DNA of 64,000 nucleotides from Pseudanabaena yagii GIHE-NHR1. GTDB taxonomy: Bacteria > Cyanobacteriota > Cyanobacteriia > Pseudanabaenales > Pseudanabaenaceae. Below the pieces are notes generated by a model. The model did no database searches and was not told where the DNA came from. It saw nothing but the letters and a program-made list of their open reading frames with translations. The stretch is from the NCBI RefSeq assembly GCF_012863495.1, contig NZ_JAAVJL010000001.1, positions 2,971,501 through 3,035,500 on the forward strand, in the 5' to 3' direction. The position numbers and the translations under genes are program-made. Within the stretch, counting starts at the first letter, position 1; each line of letters begins with the position of its first letter. Positions 34,503 to 42,296 of the stretch are shown in pieces.

Positions 34503-35249
34503 GTGAGGCTATGTCGGTTTAAACTTGTAGAGAAGGTTTTGGGTAAGGTATTGTCATTTAAAGGCAAACGTATTGCAATTACAGGTGCGTCAGGCACTAT
34601 GGGCAGGGCTTTAGTAGCTGAACTGAGCAAACGGGAGGCACAAATCATTGCTCTAACAACTTCACCTAGTGCCAGCTTTGAGGCTAGCGATCGCCCTACC
34701 ATTGAGGTACTTACATGGCAATTAGGTCATGAGGCTGAACTGCGCGATCGCTTACAAAAAGTGGATATTCTCATTCTCAATCATGGTGTAAATGTATTGG
34801 GAGCCAGAGATTCAGCATCTATTTACAAATCCTATGAAGTCAATACTTTTTCTGTTTTTCGCTGGATTGATCTATTCCTCGAAACAATACCTGATGCAGA
34901 CAATGCCAATCAGAAAGAAATTTGGGTCAATACTTCTGAAGCGGAAGTTAATCCTGCCCTCAGTCCCTTGTATGAGCTTTCCAAACGTGCCATTGGTGAT
35001 TTAGTCACCCTCCGTCGCCTTGATGACTCTTGCACAATTCGCAAATTGATTTTGGGCCCGTTTAAAAGCGATCTCAATCCCTATGGAGTGATGTCGGCAA
35101 GTTTTGTCGCTTGGGCGATCGCCTTTTTAGCTCAACTCGGTTTTCGCGATATTATCGTCACGATTAATCCTATTACCTTTATTACTTATCCTGTCAAAGA
35201 ATTTTGGCGATCGCTTTATTTCCGACTATTCTCTCACCGTAAGCAATAA
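34503..35249 (+). CDS. SDR-family protein
   Basis: 248 residues from a GTG start that follows the PATAN stop by 5 bp; a later start near residue 15 (VLSFKGKRIAITGASG) is also possible. The NAD(P) loop is TGASGTMGRAL, LNHGVN replaces NNAG, a Ser lies in VNTSEAE and YELSKRA carries the Tyr-xxx-Lys pair, so the active site looks complete. A hydrophobic C-terminal stretch (ASFVAWAIAFLAQLGF) suggests membrane association. It resembles the reductase half of cyanobacterial sterol-desaturase/SDR proteins. Substrate unknown. The next gene starts one base after its stop. Confidence 0.8.
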   Translation: MRLCRFKLVEKVLGKVLSFKGKRIAITGASGTMGRALVAELSKREAQIIALTTSPSASFEASDRPTIEVLTWQLGHEAELRDRLQKVDILILNHGVNVLGARDSASIYKSYEVNTFSVFRWIDLFLETIPDADNANQKEIWVNTSEAEVNPALSPLYELSKRAIGDLVTLRRLDDSCTIRKLILGPFKSDLNPYGVMSASFVAWAIAFLAQLGFRDIIVTINPITFITYPVKEFWRSLYFRLFSHRKQ

Positions 35250-35250
35250 T

Positions 35251-36102
35251 ATGAATCTCGCATTACAAACAGAAATCTGTAAATTTATTCGGGAGATCGG
35301 ACAAAAAGCAATTCACCTGAGAGAGTCTGGTTTTCAGGTCGATGAGAAGGGCTTTGATGATTATGTAACTAATGTCGATCGCGAACTTGATCATCTCCTC
35401 AGCCAAAGGTTTCAAGCATGGTTTCCCGATGATGTGGTAATTAGTGAAGAAAATTCGCGATCTCAGGAACTATGGAAGCAATATGCAGAACTGCATCAAA
35501 AGTACTGGTTTATCGATCCCATTGATGGCACGGATGACTTCATTCATGGACGCGAGTTCTATTCGGTGATGGTTGGGATCTTAGAAGCATTTCAGCCGAC
35601 GCTGGGTTGGATCTATGCACCAAAGAGCGATCTCTTATATTTTGGCGGTACGGCGATAAATGGAGTATTCACCGTCACGAATGGGAATGTTCCTGAAGTT
35701 CTCTATGCTGTGCCGCCGATTGGCGCAAGTAGCGATCGCGTGATCGTCAGTAAAAAAGATGATCTCGCCTATGGTGATGCCATTCGTGCGGCGGTTCCGA
35801 ATGTGGAGTTTTATACCCTTGGCAGTTTTGGCTTGAAGGTAATGGAAGTTGTCCAAGGTCGCGCCAGTGCCTATATCTATCTCAATCGTCGGGTGAAGCT
35901 CTGGGATACGGTGGGACCTTTAGCGATCGCTAAAGCCGCAGGGCTAGTGTGTTGTGATCTCTCAGGTCGAGAAATTGGATTTGGATATGATGATATTCAT
36001 CCTGAGAAATTAACTCACAATCAACTAATTGTGATTGGCTGGTCAAAATTTATTGATGAATATCTGGCAGCAATTTATCAAGAACTTCAATCCCAAATTT
36101 AA
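35251..36102 (+). CDS. Inositol-monophosphatase-family phosphatase
   Basis: 283 residues of the metal-dependent, lithium-sensitive phosphatase fold. Motif A contains the metal ligands in VISEEN and FIDPIDGTDDF. Motif B reads LWDTVGPLAIAKAAG. Members act on inositol phosphates, fructose 1,6-bisphosphate or 3-phosphoadenosine 5-phosphate, and the sequence alone does not settle which. It follows the SDR gene with a single-base gap, so the two form an operon. It ends in a 20-bp-stem terminator overlapping its stop. Confidence 0.88.
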   Translation: MNLALQTEICKFIREIGQKAIHLRESGFQVDEKGFDDYVTNVDRELDHLLSQRFQAWFPDDVVISEENSRSQELWKQYAELHQKYWFIDPIDGTDDFIHGREFYSVMVGILEAFQPTLGWIYAPKSDLLYFGGTAINGVFTVTNGNVPEVLYAVPPIGASSDRVIVSKKDDLAYGDAIRAAVPNVEFYTLGSFGLKVMEVVQGRASAYIYLNRRVKLWDTVGPLAIAKAAGLVCCDLSGREIGFGYDDIHPEKLTHNQLIVIGWSKFIDEYLAAIYQELQSQI

Positions 36103-36139
36103 GAAAGGCGGCGCGATGCGCCGCCTTTCTTAAATTTGG
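36093..36139 (+). terminator. Long hairpin terminator
   Basis: CCAAATTTAAGAAAGGCGGC and its inverse pair through the IMPase stop codon, with a GCGATGC top. The stem is perfect. Confidence 0.75.
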
Positions 36140-36198
36140 ATTTGATCGCGAAATTGGCATTGCTATACTAGTAACTACCTGATTGCCGAGGTGAAGCC

Positions 36199-36771
36199 AT
36201 GAATCAAACTTTAACGAAATCTGCTGACCAATATCTCATCAAGCAGGCTGTGACATGGGAGCAGTTTAAGGCTCTACAATCTGCTTTTGCAGAAATTGGT
36301 GGTGTGCGATTAATTTATTGCGAGGGAGTACTGGAAATTGTGGGGCTTGGAAGATTACATGAAAAGATTTGTGTATTACTAACATTGCTACTTGGGCAAT
36401 ATTTTGTTTTAAAGCGTATAGCCTTTGTTGCTACAGGTGCATATACTCAGGAGTTAACAGGAAAGGCTGAATTTCAAGCTGATTTGTCCTATAACTTTGG
36501 CACAGAAAAAGAGATTTCTGATTTATGTATTGAGATAGTTGTTACTAGCGGCAGTGTCAAAAAGCTGAGAAAATACCAGTTAAAAGGTGTGCCTGAAGTT
36601 TGGTTTTGGCAGGATGGCAAGATTAGTATTTATCGCTTGCAGGATGAAGAGTATGTTCTGCTTGCAGCGAGTGAGTGGTTGCCTGATTTGGATATTGCTC
36701 ATTTGGAACAATGTTTGCTAATGGAGTCTCAGTTAGATGCGATGTTAGCTTTTCAGGAAAGATATCAATGA
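36199..36771 (+). CDS. Uma2-family (DUF820) endonuclease
   Basis: 190 residues with the PD-(D/E)XK Uma2 layout abundant in cyanobacteria. The opening helix TWEQFKALQSAFAEIGG leads to the strand VRLIYCEGVLEIV with its conserved Glu. The segments FQADLSYNFG, LCIEIVVTSGSVKKLRKYQLKGVPEVWFW and IYRLQDEEYVLL follow. The active-site set (Asp in ADLSY, Glu in IEIVV, Lys in LRKY) is present. Uma2 genes are multicopy and mobile, and their role is unclear. Terminator upstream, toxin-antitoxin remnants downstream. Confidence 0.85.
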   Translation: MNQTLTKSADQYLIKQAVTWEQFKALQSAFAEIGGVRLIYCEGVLEIVGLGRLHEKICVLLTLLLGQYFVLKRIAFVATGAYTQELTGKAEFQADLSYNFGTEKEISDLCIEIVVTSGSVKKLRKYQLKGVPEVWFWQDGKISIYRLQDEEYVLLAASEWLPDLDIAHLEQCLLMESQLDAMLAFQERYQ

Positions 36772-36878
36772 GTTTTGAGGAGATTGAGGTCGCTTGTTGG
36801 CATGAGAATATAGCTGATCGCCTATCTAAAAAATCCTGTAAAATGTCACTAGGCTAAATATGCAGGAGGATTCAGAGA

Positions 36879-37154
36879 ATGACGGTGATAGAAAATGCTG
36901 TGAGTAAAATGCAGAAATTACCAACTGAGGAACAGCAACAAGTCTTGCGATTTATTGAATTTATCGCGTTTGAGTTAGCCGATCGCCAAGTTAACCAAGA
37001 ATCTGAAAATCTCAAAGAAGGTCAGCAAAAATCTGATTTCTGGAAAGGATTGCAAAAATTTAGATTGACAATTCAAAATGAGGGAGTGGGGTTTACTAAT
37101 GAGGATTTTGCGGATTTGCGCGATCGCAGTGTGGGCAGAGAAATTATTCTATGA
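36879..37154 (+). CDS. DUF2281-type antitoxin
   Basis: 91 residues after a good ribosome site (GGAGGAT). The frame opens with ENAVSKMQKLPTEEQQQVLRFIEFIA, the usual DUF2281 helix pair, then a Ser/Asp-rich tail (NEDFADLRDRSVGREIIL) that would bind a toxin. A PIN-toxin gene should follow: its ATG overlaps this stop by 4 bp, but only about 18 residues remain. The antitoxin is therefore orphaned. Confidence 0.75.
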   Translation: MTVIENAVSKMQKLPTEEQQQVLRFIEFIAFELADRQVNQESENLKEGQQKSDFWKGLQKFRLTIQNEGVGFTNEDFADLRDRSVGREIIL

Positions 37155-37222
37155 GCTTTCAATATTTGCTTGATACTAATACGTTTTCGGAGCCAGCAAG
37201 ACCTATGAAACATTTAGCGTGA
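37151..37222 (+). pseudogene. Truncated VapC-like PIN toxin
   Basis: Opens MSFQYLLDTNTFSEPARP, the first catalytic Asp strand of PIN toxins, then runs after 18 residues into unrelated sequence and stops. The rest of the toxin has been lost at a junction with the DUF433 remnant that begins at about 37205. Confidence 0.75.
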
Positions 37223-37360
37223 ATTACTTTTGATTCTGATGTGATGGGAGGTAAACCTTGCATTCGTGGAATGCGGATTACTGTGGGTACATTGGTTGGA
37301 CTATTGGCGGTTGGACATTCGGTTGAAGAGATTTTAAATGCTTATCCTTATTTAGAGAAA

Positions 37361-37368
37361 GAGGATAT
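37361..37368. repeat. IS1-family target duplication, left
   Basis: GAGGATAT, repeated at 38148-38155 immediately beyond the other end of the element. Confidence 0.85.
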
Positions 37369-37434
37369 GGCGTTGCATAAATGAGGGATGAATGAGTAAA
37401 TATTAAAGATAACGAGTTTAAGCAATGAAAAACA

Positions 37435-37770
37435 ATGAAATGTCCAAAGTGTGGTTCAACACATATTCGTAAAAATGGGAAACGAGGAGACAAACAAAAT
37501 CATATTTGCGCTGATTGCGGTCGTCAGTTCATTGATCATTACTCAGTGCTGGGATATTCCCAAGATGTCAAAAAAATATGCCTAAAAATGTACTGCAACG
37601 GCATGGGATTTAGACAAATTGAGAGATGTACCGATGTTAGTCACAACTCAGTCATCAACTGGGTTAAGGAAGCAGCCAAGCAATTACCAGAACATCCACC
37701 GATTGAGACTATTCCTGATGTTGGTGAACTGGATGAACTCCAGACTTTTGTTGGGTCAAAAAAAACTTGA
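37435..37770 (+). CDS. IS1-family transposase, InsA-like part
   Basis: 111 residues. A zinc ribbon (KCPKCGSTHIRKNG ... ICADCGRQF) is followed by a helix-turn-helix (GFRQIERCTDVSHNSVINWV). It ends just after a run of eight A residues (GTCAAAAAAAACTT), the place where IS1 ribosomes slip to the -1 frame to join the catalytic part. Confidence 0.9.
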   Translation: MKCPKCGSTHIRKNGKRGDKQNHICADCGRQFIDHYSVLGYSQDVKKICLKMYCNGMGFRQIERCTDVSHNSVINWVKEAAKQLPEHPPIETIPDVGELDELQTFVGSKKT

Positions 37771-38123
37771 TTTGGCTATGGACTGCGGTGAATCATTTTA
37801 GCCAAGGTATCTTGGCTTGGGTATTAGGGGATAGGAGTAGCAAAACCTTTGAACCTCTATGGACATTGATTAAGGTTTGGCAATGCTATTTCTGGGTTAC
37901 CGATGGCTACTGTGTCTACAAAATGTTTATCAACTCGGAAGATCAAATTATTAGCAAAACCTACATGACCAGAGTTGAGGGTGAAAATACGAGACTGAGA
38001 CATTATCTTGCCAGATTGCATCGCAAAACTTTATGTTATTCAAAATCTGAACAAATGTTGCGGTATTCAATTCGTCTGTTAATTCATTATCTCAAGTACA
38101 AATCGATTCCCACCTTTTCTTGA
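37767..38123 (+). CDS. IS1-family transposase, InsB-like catalytic part
   Basis: 118 residues in the -1 frame of the InsA part, overlapping it by 4 bp. The DDE-type RNase H fold is visible (WVTDGYCVYKMF with an Asp, TRVEGENTRLRHYLARLHRKTLCYS with the catalytic Glu-Asn block). Fused by frameshifting it would give a transposase of about 230 residues, a normal IS1 size, so the element may still be active. Confidence 0.88.
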   Translation: MIWLWTAVNHFSQGILAWVLGDRSSKTFEPLWTLIKVWQCYFWVTDGYCVYKMFINSEDQIISKTYMTRVEGENTRLRHYLARLHRKTLCYSKSEQMLRYSIRLLIHYLKYKSIPTFS

Positions 38124-38147
38124 TTCATCCTTCATTTGTGCAACGCC

Positions 38148-38155
38148 GAGGATAT
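38148..38155. repeat. IS1-family target duplication, right
   Basis: GAGGATAT, the second copy of the duplicated target. Confidence 0.85.
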
Positions 38156-38218
38156 TACGGCGGCGTTGTCCTATGCGGCTTGGAGGGCTGAGGAGATTGA
38201 GGTTGCTTTGGTGTCGAC

Positions 38219-38408
38219 ATGAAGATTTTGATTGATATGAATTTGTCGCCTGATTGGGTAAGTTATTTTGCAGCATCAGGAATTTTGGAGATGTGGTAAT
38301 GGCAGGTATCGCCCAGTTTCGTGAAGAACTTGAAGCTGGTGCGCTAGTTTCTATTGATATGCAGCGATCGAATCGAAGGTAAGAATTTTACCAATTCGCA
38401 AAAATTAA
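38219..38408 (+). pseudogene. Degraded DUF5615 PIN-like toxin
   Basis: The beginning MKILIDMNLSPDWVSYFAASG is the DUF5615 opening. The frame then shifts across an internal deletion to FGDVVMAGIAQFREELEAGAL, the family C-terminal segment, and shifts again to SKVRILPIRKN before a TAA at 38408. At least two frame changes and a missing middle show it is dead. It is the cognate partner of the DUF433 remnant. Confidence 0.75.
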
Positions 38409-38429
38409 TCTTATTCTAAAACAAACTTT

Positions 38430-38577
38430 TTCCTTTTCCCTTTCTACTTTTTCCTTGAATTTATGATAGATGCAGAGTTATTGGCAATAATCGCACAAGC
38501 AGAACGTGAGGGCTGGACAGAACTCGATCTGTCGGGGGAATGATCTGGAAGGATTGCCGATCGCAATTGGACGGATG
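38430..38577. repeat. Direct repeat: decayed copy of the Roco gene start
   Basis: About 148 bp matching 39293-39441: the CTTTCTACTTTTTCCTTGAA leader, ATG, and codons for DAELLAIIAQAE and onward. An extra G after GTCGGGG shifts the frame to TGA at 38540-38542, so this copy cannot be translated further. It marks the left border of the RelE/HTH pair. Confidence 0.85.
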
Positions 38578-38583
38578 TACAAT

Positions 38584-38604
38584 ATATAGCACTAAGTGCT
38601 ATAT
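38584..38604. promoter_or_regulatory. Palindromic operator before a TA operon
   Basis: ATATAGCACT and AGTGCTATAT are perfect 10-bp arms around one A, 7 bp before the toxin ATG. The position fits autoregulation by the HTH antitoxin. Confidence 0.6.
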
Positions 38605-38611
38605 TAGAGTA

Positions 38612-39001
38612 ATGAGTATTTACAAGACTCGTTGGTTCGACCGTTGGGCGCGGAAGCAGGGGCTAAATAATCTTAGTCTATGTTTAGCTGTGCGAGAAAT
38701 GATGGAAGGGCTATATGAGGCTGATCTGGGTGGTGGATTAGTCAAAAAACGAGTTGCACGAACTGGACAGGGTAAAAGTGGAGGTTTTCGGACATTAGTT
38801 GCTACAAATAGAGGCGATCGCTGGATTTTTGTATTTGGTTTTGCTAAGAGCGATCGCGGTAATATCAATAAACAGGAAGAGGAAGCTTTGAAGAAATTGT
38901 CTAATCATCTTCTTACCCTATCGGTAAAAGATTTAGCTATTGCTCAAAGTAATGATGAATTAATAGAGGTAATTTGTGATGAAGAAATCAGCAATTCTTG
39001 A
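38612..39001 (+). CDS. RelE/HigB-type toxin
   Basis: 129 residues from the ATG at 38612 (an upstream in-frame start would read through the operator). The pattern is that of toxins placed before an HTH antitoxin: basic helix KTRWFDRWARKQG, then VKKRVARTGQGKSGGFRTLVATN and WIFVFGFAKSDRGNI, followed by an acidic C-terminal helix. The conserved Lys-Ser-Gly-Gly-Phe-Arg turn forms the presumed mRNA-binding face. The antitoxin gene overlaps its 3-prime end by 23 bp. Confidence 0.85.
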   Translation: MSIYKTRWFDRWARKQGLNNLSLCLAVREMMEGLYEADLGGGLVKKRVARTGQGKSGGFRTLVATNRGDRWIFVFGFAKSDRGNINKQEEEALKKLSNHLLTLSVKDLAIAQSNDELIEVICDEEISNS

Positions 39002-39290
39002 AGCGGTGCATGAAACGGCTAGGGGGCTACATCAGGCTGGGGTGATGGATCAAGTGACTTTACGGGAATTTGATCGCTTGTGTTTGCCTCCAGTGGAACC
39101 GTTACAACCTGAGCAAATTAGGCAAATTCGAGAAGCTTGTCGAGTGAGTCAGGCGGTATTTGCTTCTTTGCTAAATACGAGTGTGTCTACGGTGCAGAAG
39201 TGGGAAATCGGGCAGAAGCGACCTAGTGGAACTGCGCTAAAGTTGTTACATCTGGTCAAAAATCGTGGCTTAGAAATCATCACTTTCTAA
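38979..39290 (+). CDS. HTH antitoxin (HigA-like)
   Basis: 103 residues from the ATG at 38979, one codon after an in-frame GTG. The C-terminal half is an XRE-type helix-turn-helix: QIRQIREACRVSQAVFASLLNTSVSTVQKWEIGQKRPSG. The N-terminal part would neutralise the toxin encoded just upstream. It most likely binds the palindrome at 38584-38604 and represses the operon. The Roco leader repeat begins directly after its stop. Confidence 0.87.
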   Translation: MKKSAILEAVHETARGLHQAGVMDQVTLREFDRLCLPPVEPLQPEQIRQIREACRVSQAVFASLLNTSVSTVQKWEIGQKRPSGTALKLLHLVKNRGLEIITF

Positions 39291-39292
39291 TT

Positions 39293-39441
39293 TTTTCCTT
39301 TTTCCTTTCTACTTTTTCCTTGAATTTATGACAGATGCAGAGTTATTGGCAATAATCGCCCAAGCGGAGCGTGAGTGCTGGACAGAACTCGATCTATCGG
39401 GGAACGATCTGGAAGAATTGCCTAGCGAAATTGGACGGTTG
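39293..39441. repeat. Direct repeat: intact copy at the start of the Roco gene
   Basis: Counterpart of 38430-38577. It includes the polypyrimidine leader and the first about 38 codons of the Roco gene, here in an open frame. Confidence 0.85.
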
Positions 39442-42246
39442 CAAAGTCTGGAAAAGTTAATTTTAGGTAAGTTGGATTTTGGGAAAGGAGAAATAAAAGG
39501 AAATCGTTTAATTGCTATTCCTCAAGAGATTTTCCAATTAACCAATCTCAAAAAACTACATATTCCATACAACCAAATTACGGAGATACCAGACGCGATT
39601 GCCTATTTAGCTAATTTGACGGAACTTGACCTCCATCTCAACGAAATTACGGAGATACCAGAGGTGATCGCCAAATTATCAAATTTGACTACACTTAACC
39701 TCTCTAGCAACCAAATTACGGAAATATCAGAGGTAATCACACAATCATCAAATCTGACTACGCTTTTCCTCTTTGGAAACCAAATCAAAGAGATAACAGA
39801 AGCAATCACACAATTATCAAATCTAACTAAGCTTTACCTCAATTTAAACCAAATCAAAGAGATACCAGAGGCGATCGCTCAATTATCAAATTTGACTAAG
39901 CTTTACCTCTGGGGTAACCAAATCACGGAGATACCAGAGGCGATCGCCCAATTATCAAATCTGACTACACTTAACCTTCATAGCAACCAAATCACGGAGA
40001 TACCAGAGGCGATCGCTCAATTGTCAAAACTTACTACGTTGAATCTCTCTAATAATAAAATCACCACGATTCCAGAGGTGATCACCCAATTAGCAAATCT
40101 GAAAACGCTTTCTCTATATAACAATCAAATTATTGTGATACCAGAGGTTGATCTCACTAACTTAGTAAATCTGACTACACTCTACCTGTCTAGAAACCAA
40201 ATCACATCGATTCCAGATGCTATCGCTAATTTAGCAAATCTGAAGCAATTGGATTTACGAGAAAATCCTTTATCAATTCCAACAGAGATTCTCAATGATT
40301 ATAATAACCCAAAAGCAATTTTCGATTTTTGGCTGGAGCGAGAAAGACAGCCATTAAACGAAGCGAAGGTGATTTTAGTTGGACAGGGAACTGTAGGCAA
40401 AACCTCACTAGTCAAGCGCTTACTCGACAATCAATTTGATGCAGCCGAACGCAAAACCGATGGCATTAATATTCGGGATTGGCAGATTACAGCCAAAAAT
40501 GAACAGGTGAAACTGCGTGTCTGGGACTTTGGCGGACAGGAAATCATGCACGCCACTCATCAGTTTTTTCTCACCGAGCGCAGCCTCTATCTATTGGTCA
40601 TCAACACCCGCGAAGACGAACTTGCCAATCGCATCGAATATTGGCTGAAACTGATTGAAAGTCTGGGAAATAAAGCCCCCGTGATAATTGTCGGCAATAA
40701 AATCGATGACCATCCCCTCGACCTCGATCGCCACGGCTTGCAAACCAAATATCTCAACATCAAAGGCTTTATCGGCACATCCTGCGCCATAGGATTAGGG
40801 ATTAGCGAACTCAAACAACAAATTACCGAAATCATCGCTAACGAAATGCCTCATGTCTTCGATCCCATTCCCGTCAAATGGCTAAATCTCAAGGACAAAC
40901 TGGAACAAGACGATCGCGACTACATCACCTATCAGGAATACGAACAAAAATGCATCGAAACGGGCATCACTAGAGAATCATCACGCCATACCCTCGTCCG
41001 TCTCCTGCATGAACTTGGCATCGTTCTCAACTTCTCTGATGACAAACGCCTCAAAGATACCAACGTTCTTAATCCCGAGTGGATTACAGTCGCCGCATAC
41101 AAAATCATTAACGATAACCTCTTGATGACGGAACATCATGGCGTATTGCATTGGCAAGACACAGAGCGCATCTTTCAGCCCAAATCTCGCAAAGAACAGG
41201 ATTGCTATACCACCGCAGAAGCGCGTAAATTCATTCTCAGCATGATGGAAAAGTTTGAGCTATGCTTTGCAATGGAAAACTCCCGCGATCGCGACTATCC
41301 CGAATATCTCATTCCCGATTTACTACCCAAAGAGGAACCCCACACAGGCACATGGGACGACTGCCTGAGATTTGAATATCGCTACGATAAAGTCCTACCC
41401 AATAGCGTCATTTCCCGTTTCATCGTCAAGGCACACAAACTGATCGCCCGCACCAACAGCCGCACCTACTGGCGTACAGGCGTAATCCTCGCCTCCGATA
41501 CAGGCAACTTCGCCTACATCAAAGCCGATCTCGAAGACGCGAAAATCTTTATCCGCATCTCTGGCAATCCCCACACCCGCCATAATTTTCTCTCCGTGAT
41601 CCGCGACAAATTTGACGACATTCACGACTGCCCAAAACTCACTCCCGATGAGCGTATCGGTTTACCAGATAAGCCCCAAGGTACTGCCAGTTACAAACAT
41701 CTACTCAAACAATTAGAGCGCGGTGAGATAACCTGTTTTCCTGAAGAAGCCGATCACAGTTACAATATCCGCGAACTGATCGAAGGCATCGAAGATAGGC
41801 GATCGCATTCAAAAGAAGACTATCGAGAACGAGATTGGAGCAGTGGGCAACCACAGCCTCCTGTAACTGTTAATATCTACAACAGCAATCAACAGTCAAC
41901 TGTTATGACACCACCTGAAAAGCCTCAGCCCGAAAATACACCTAAATCTCAAGAAGTTCAACTTCCCTCAGTAATTGCTGCATCAATTTCCTTTGGATTT
42001 CTATTTTCAACTACGGCTTTTTTGGTACTTACCTTTGCAGGGATTCTAAATATTACACAGCTAGTCATAGCGATGTTTTCAATTATTCTGTTGATGGTTA
42101 TCGCCGTAATTTTTGTACTCAAAGCATCTGGACAAATGGAAGGTCAATCCTTTGAGAAAATTATTCTGGCAGTTCTAAAGCAAGCTACCCTTTACGATGC
42201 TTTTCTTAGTAAGATTGGCGATATATTTCATAGCCCCAAGAAATGA
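39328..42246 (+). CDS. LRR-Roco GTPase with C-terminal membrane segment
   Basis: 972 residues. About eleven 23-residue leucine-rich repeats (NLTTLNLSSNQITEIPEAI type) fill residues 60-325. The ROC GTPase has P-loop GQGTVGKTS (about 352-360), WDFGGQE as G3 and VGNKIDD as the NKxD motif. The COR dimerisation region follows (about 510-790), then a Pro/Gln linker and two hydrophobic helices near 875-935 that would anchor it in the membrane. Bacterial Roco proteins are GTP-switched dimers of unknown pathway and model LRRK2. A membrane tail is unusual. Its first 38 codons are duplicated upstream across a toxin-antitoxin pair. Confidence 0.88.
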   Translation: MTDAELLAIIAQAERECWTELDLSGNDLEELPSEIGRLQSLEKLILGKLDFGKGEIKGNRLIAIPQEIFQLTNLKKLHIPYNQITEIPDAIAYLANLTELDLHLNEITEIPEVIAKLSNLTTLNLSSNQITEISEVITQSSNLTTLFLFGNQIKEITEAITQLSNLTKLYLNLNQIKEIPEAIAQLSNLTKLYLWGNQITEIPEAIAQLSNLTTLNLHSNQITEIPEAIAQLSKLTTLNLSNNKITTIPEVITQLANLKTLSLYNNQIIVIPEVDLTNLVNLTTLYLSRNQITSIPDAIANLANLKQLDLRENPLSIPTEILNDYNNPKAIFDFWLERERQPLNEAKVILVGQGTVGKTSLVKRLLDNQFDAAERKTDGINIRDWQITAKNEQVKLRVWDFGGQEIMHATHQFFLTERSLYLLVINTREDELANRIEYWLKLIESLGNKAPVIIVGNKIDDHPLDLDRHGLQTKYLNIKGFIGTSCAIGLGISELKQQITEIIANEMPHVFDPIPVKWLNLKDKLEQDDRDYITYQEYEQKCIETGITRESSRHTLVRLLHELGIVLNFSDDKRLKDTNVLNPEWITVAAYKIINDNLLMTEHHGVLHWQDTERIFQPKSRKEQDCYTTAEARKFILSMMEKFELCFAMENSRDRDYPEYLIPDLLPKEEPHTGTWDDCLRFEYRYDKVLPNSVISRFIVKAHKLIARTNSRTYWRTGVILASDTGNFAYIKADLEDAKIFIRISGNPHTRHNFLSVIRDKFDDIHDCPKLTPDERIGLPDKPQGTASYKHLLKQLERGEITCFPEEADHSYNIRELIEGIEDRRSHSKEDYRERDWSSGQPQPPVTVNIYNSNQQSTVMTPPEKPQPENTPKSQEVQLPSVIAASISFGFLFSTTAFLVLTFAGILNITQLVIAMFSIILLMVIAVIFVLKASGQMEGQSFEKIILAVLKQATLYDAFLSKIGDIFHSPKK

Positions 42247-42296
42247 CCTCCCAAAACATCGCTTACTATGTCGATAAGAAGTTTGATTGAGAAAAG

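Larger units (their letters stand above)
37369..38147 (+). mobile_element. IS1-family insertion sequence, 779 bp
   Basis: Terminal inverted repeats GGCGTTGCATAAATGAGGGA (left) and the inverse of TCCTTCATTTGTGCAACGCC (right) match over 18 of 20 positions. It is flanked by the 8-bp duplication GAGGATAT. Size, repeats and two overlapping reading frames fit IS1. It lies inside a DUF433 antitoxin gene. Confidence 0.92.
37205..38222 (+). pseudogene. DUF433 antitoxin gene split by an IS1-family element
   Basis: The first part (37205-37368) reads MKHLA, then a TGA stop, then ITFDSDVMGGKPCIRGMRIT and LVGLLAVGHSVEEILNAYPYLEKED, the DUF433 family core. The gene is interrupted by the IS and resumes at 38148 as EDITAALSYAAWRAEEIEVA to a stop at 38222. 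The reconstructed gene would be about 80 codons and overlap the following toxin gene by 4 bp. Both the internal stop and the insertion inactivate it. Confidence 0.8.

Noticed and set aside
38634-38660. A GGTTCGA-like segment considered as a tRNA T-arm
   Set aside because: It lies inside the RelE-type toxin gene and no acceptor or anticodon stems can be formed around it.
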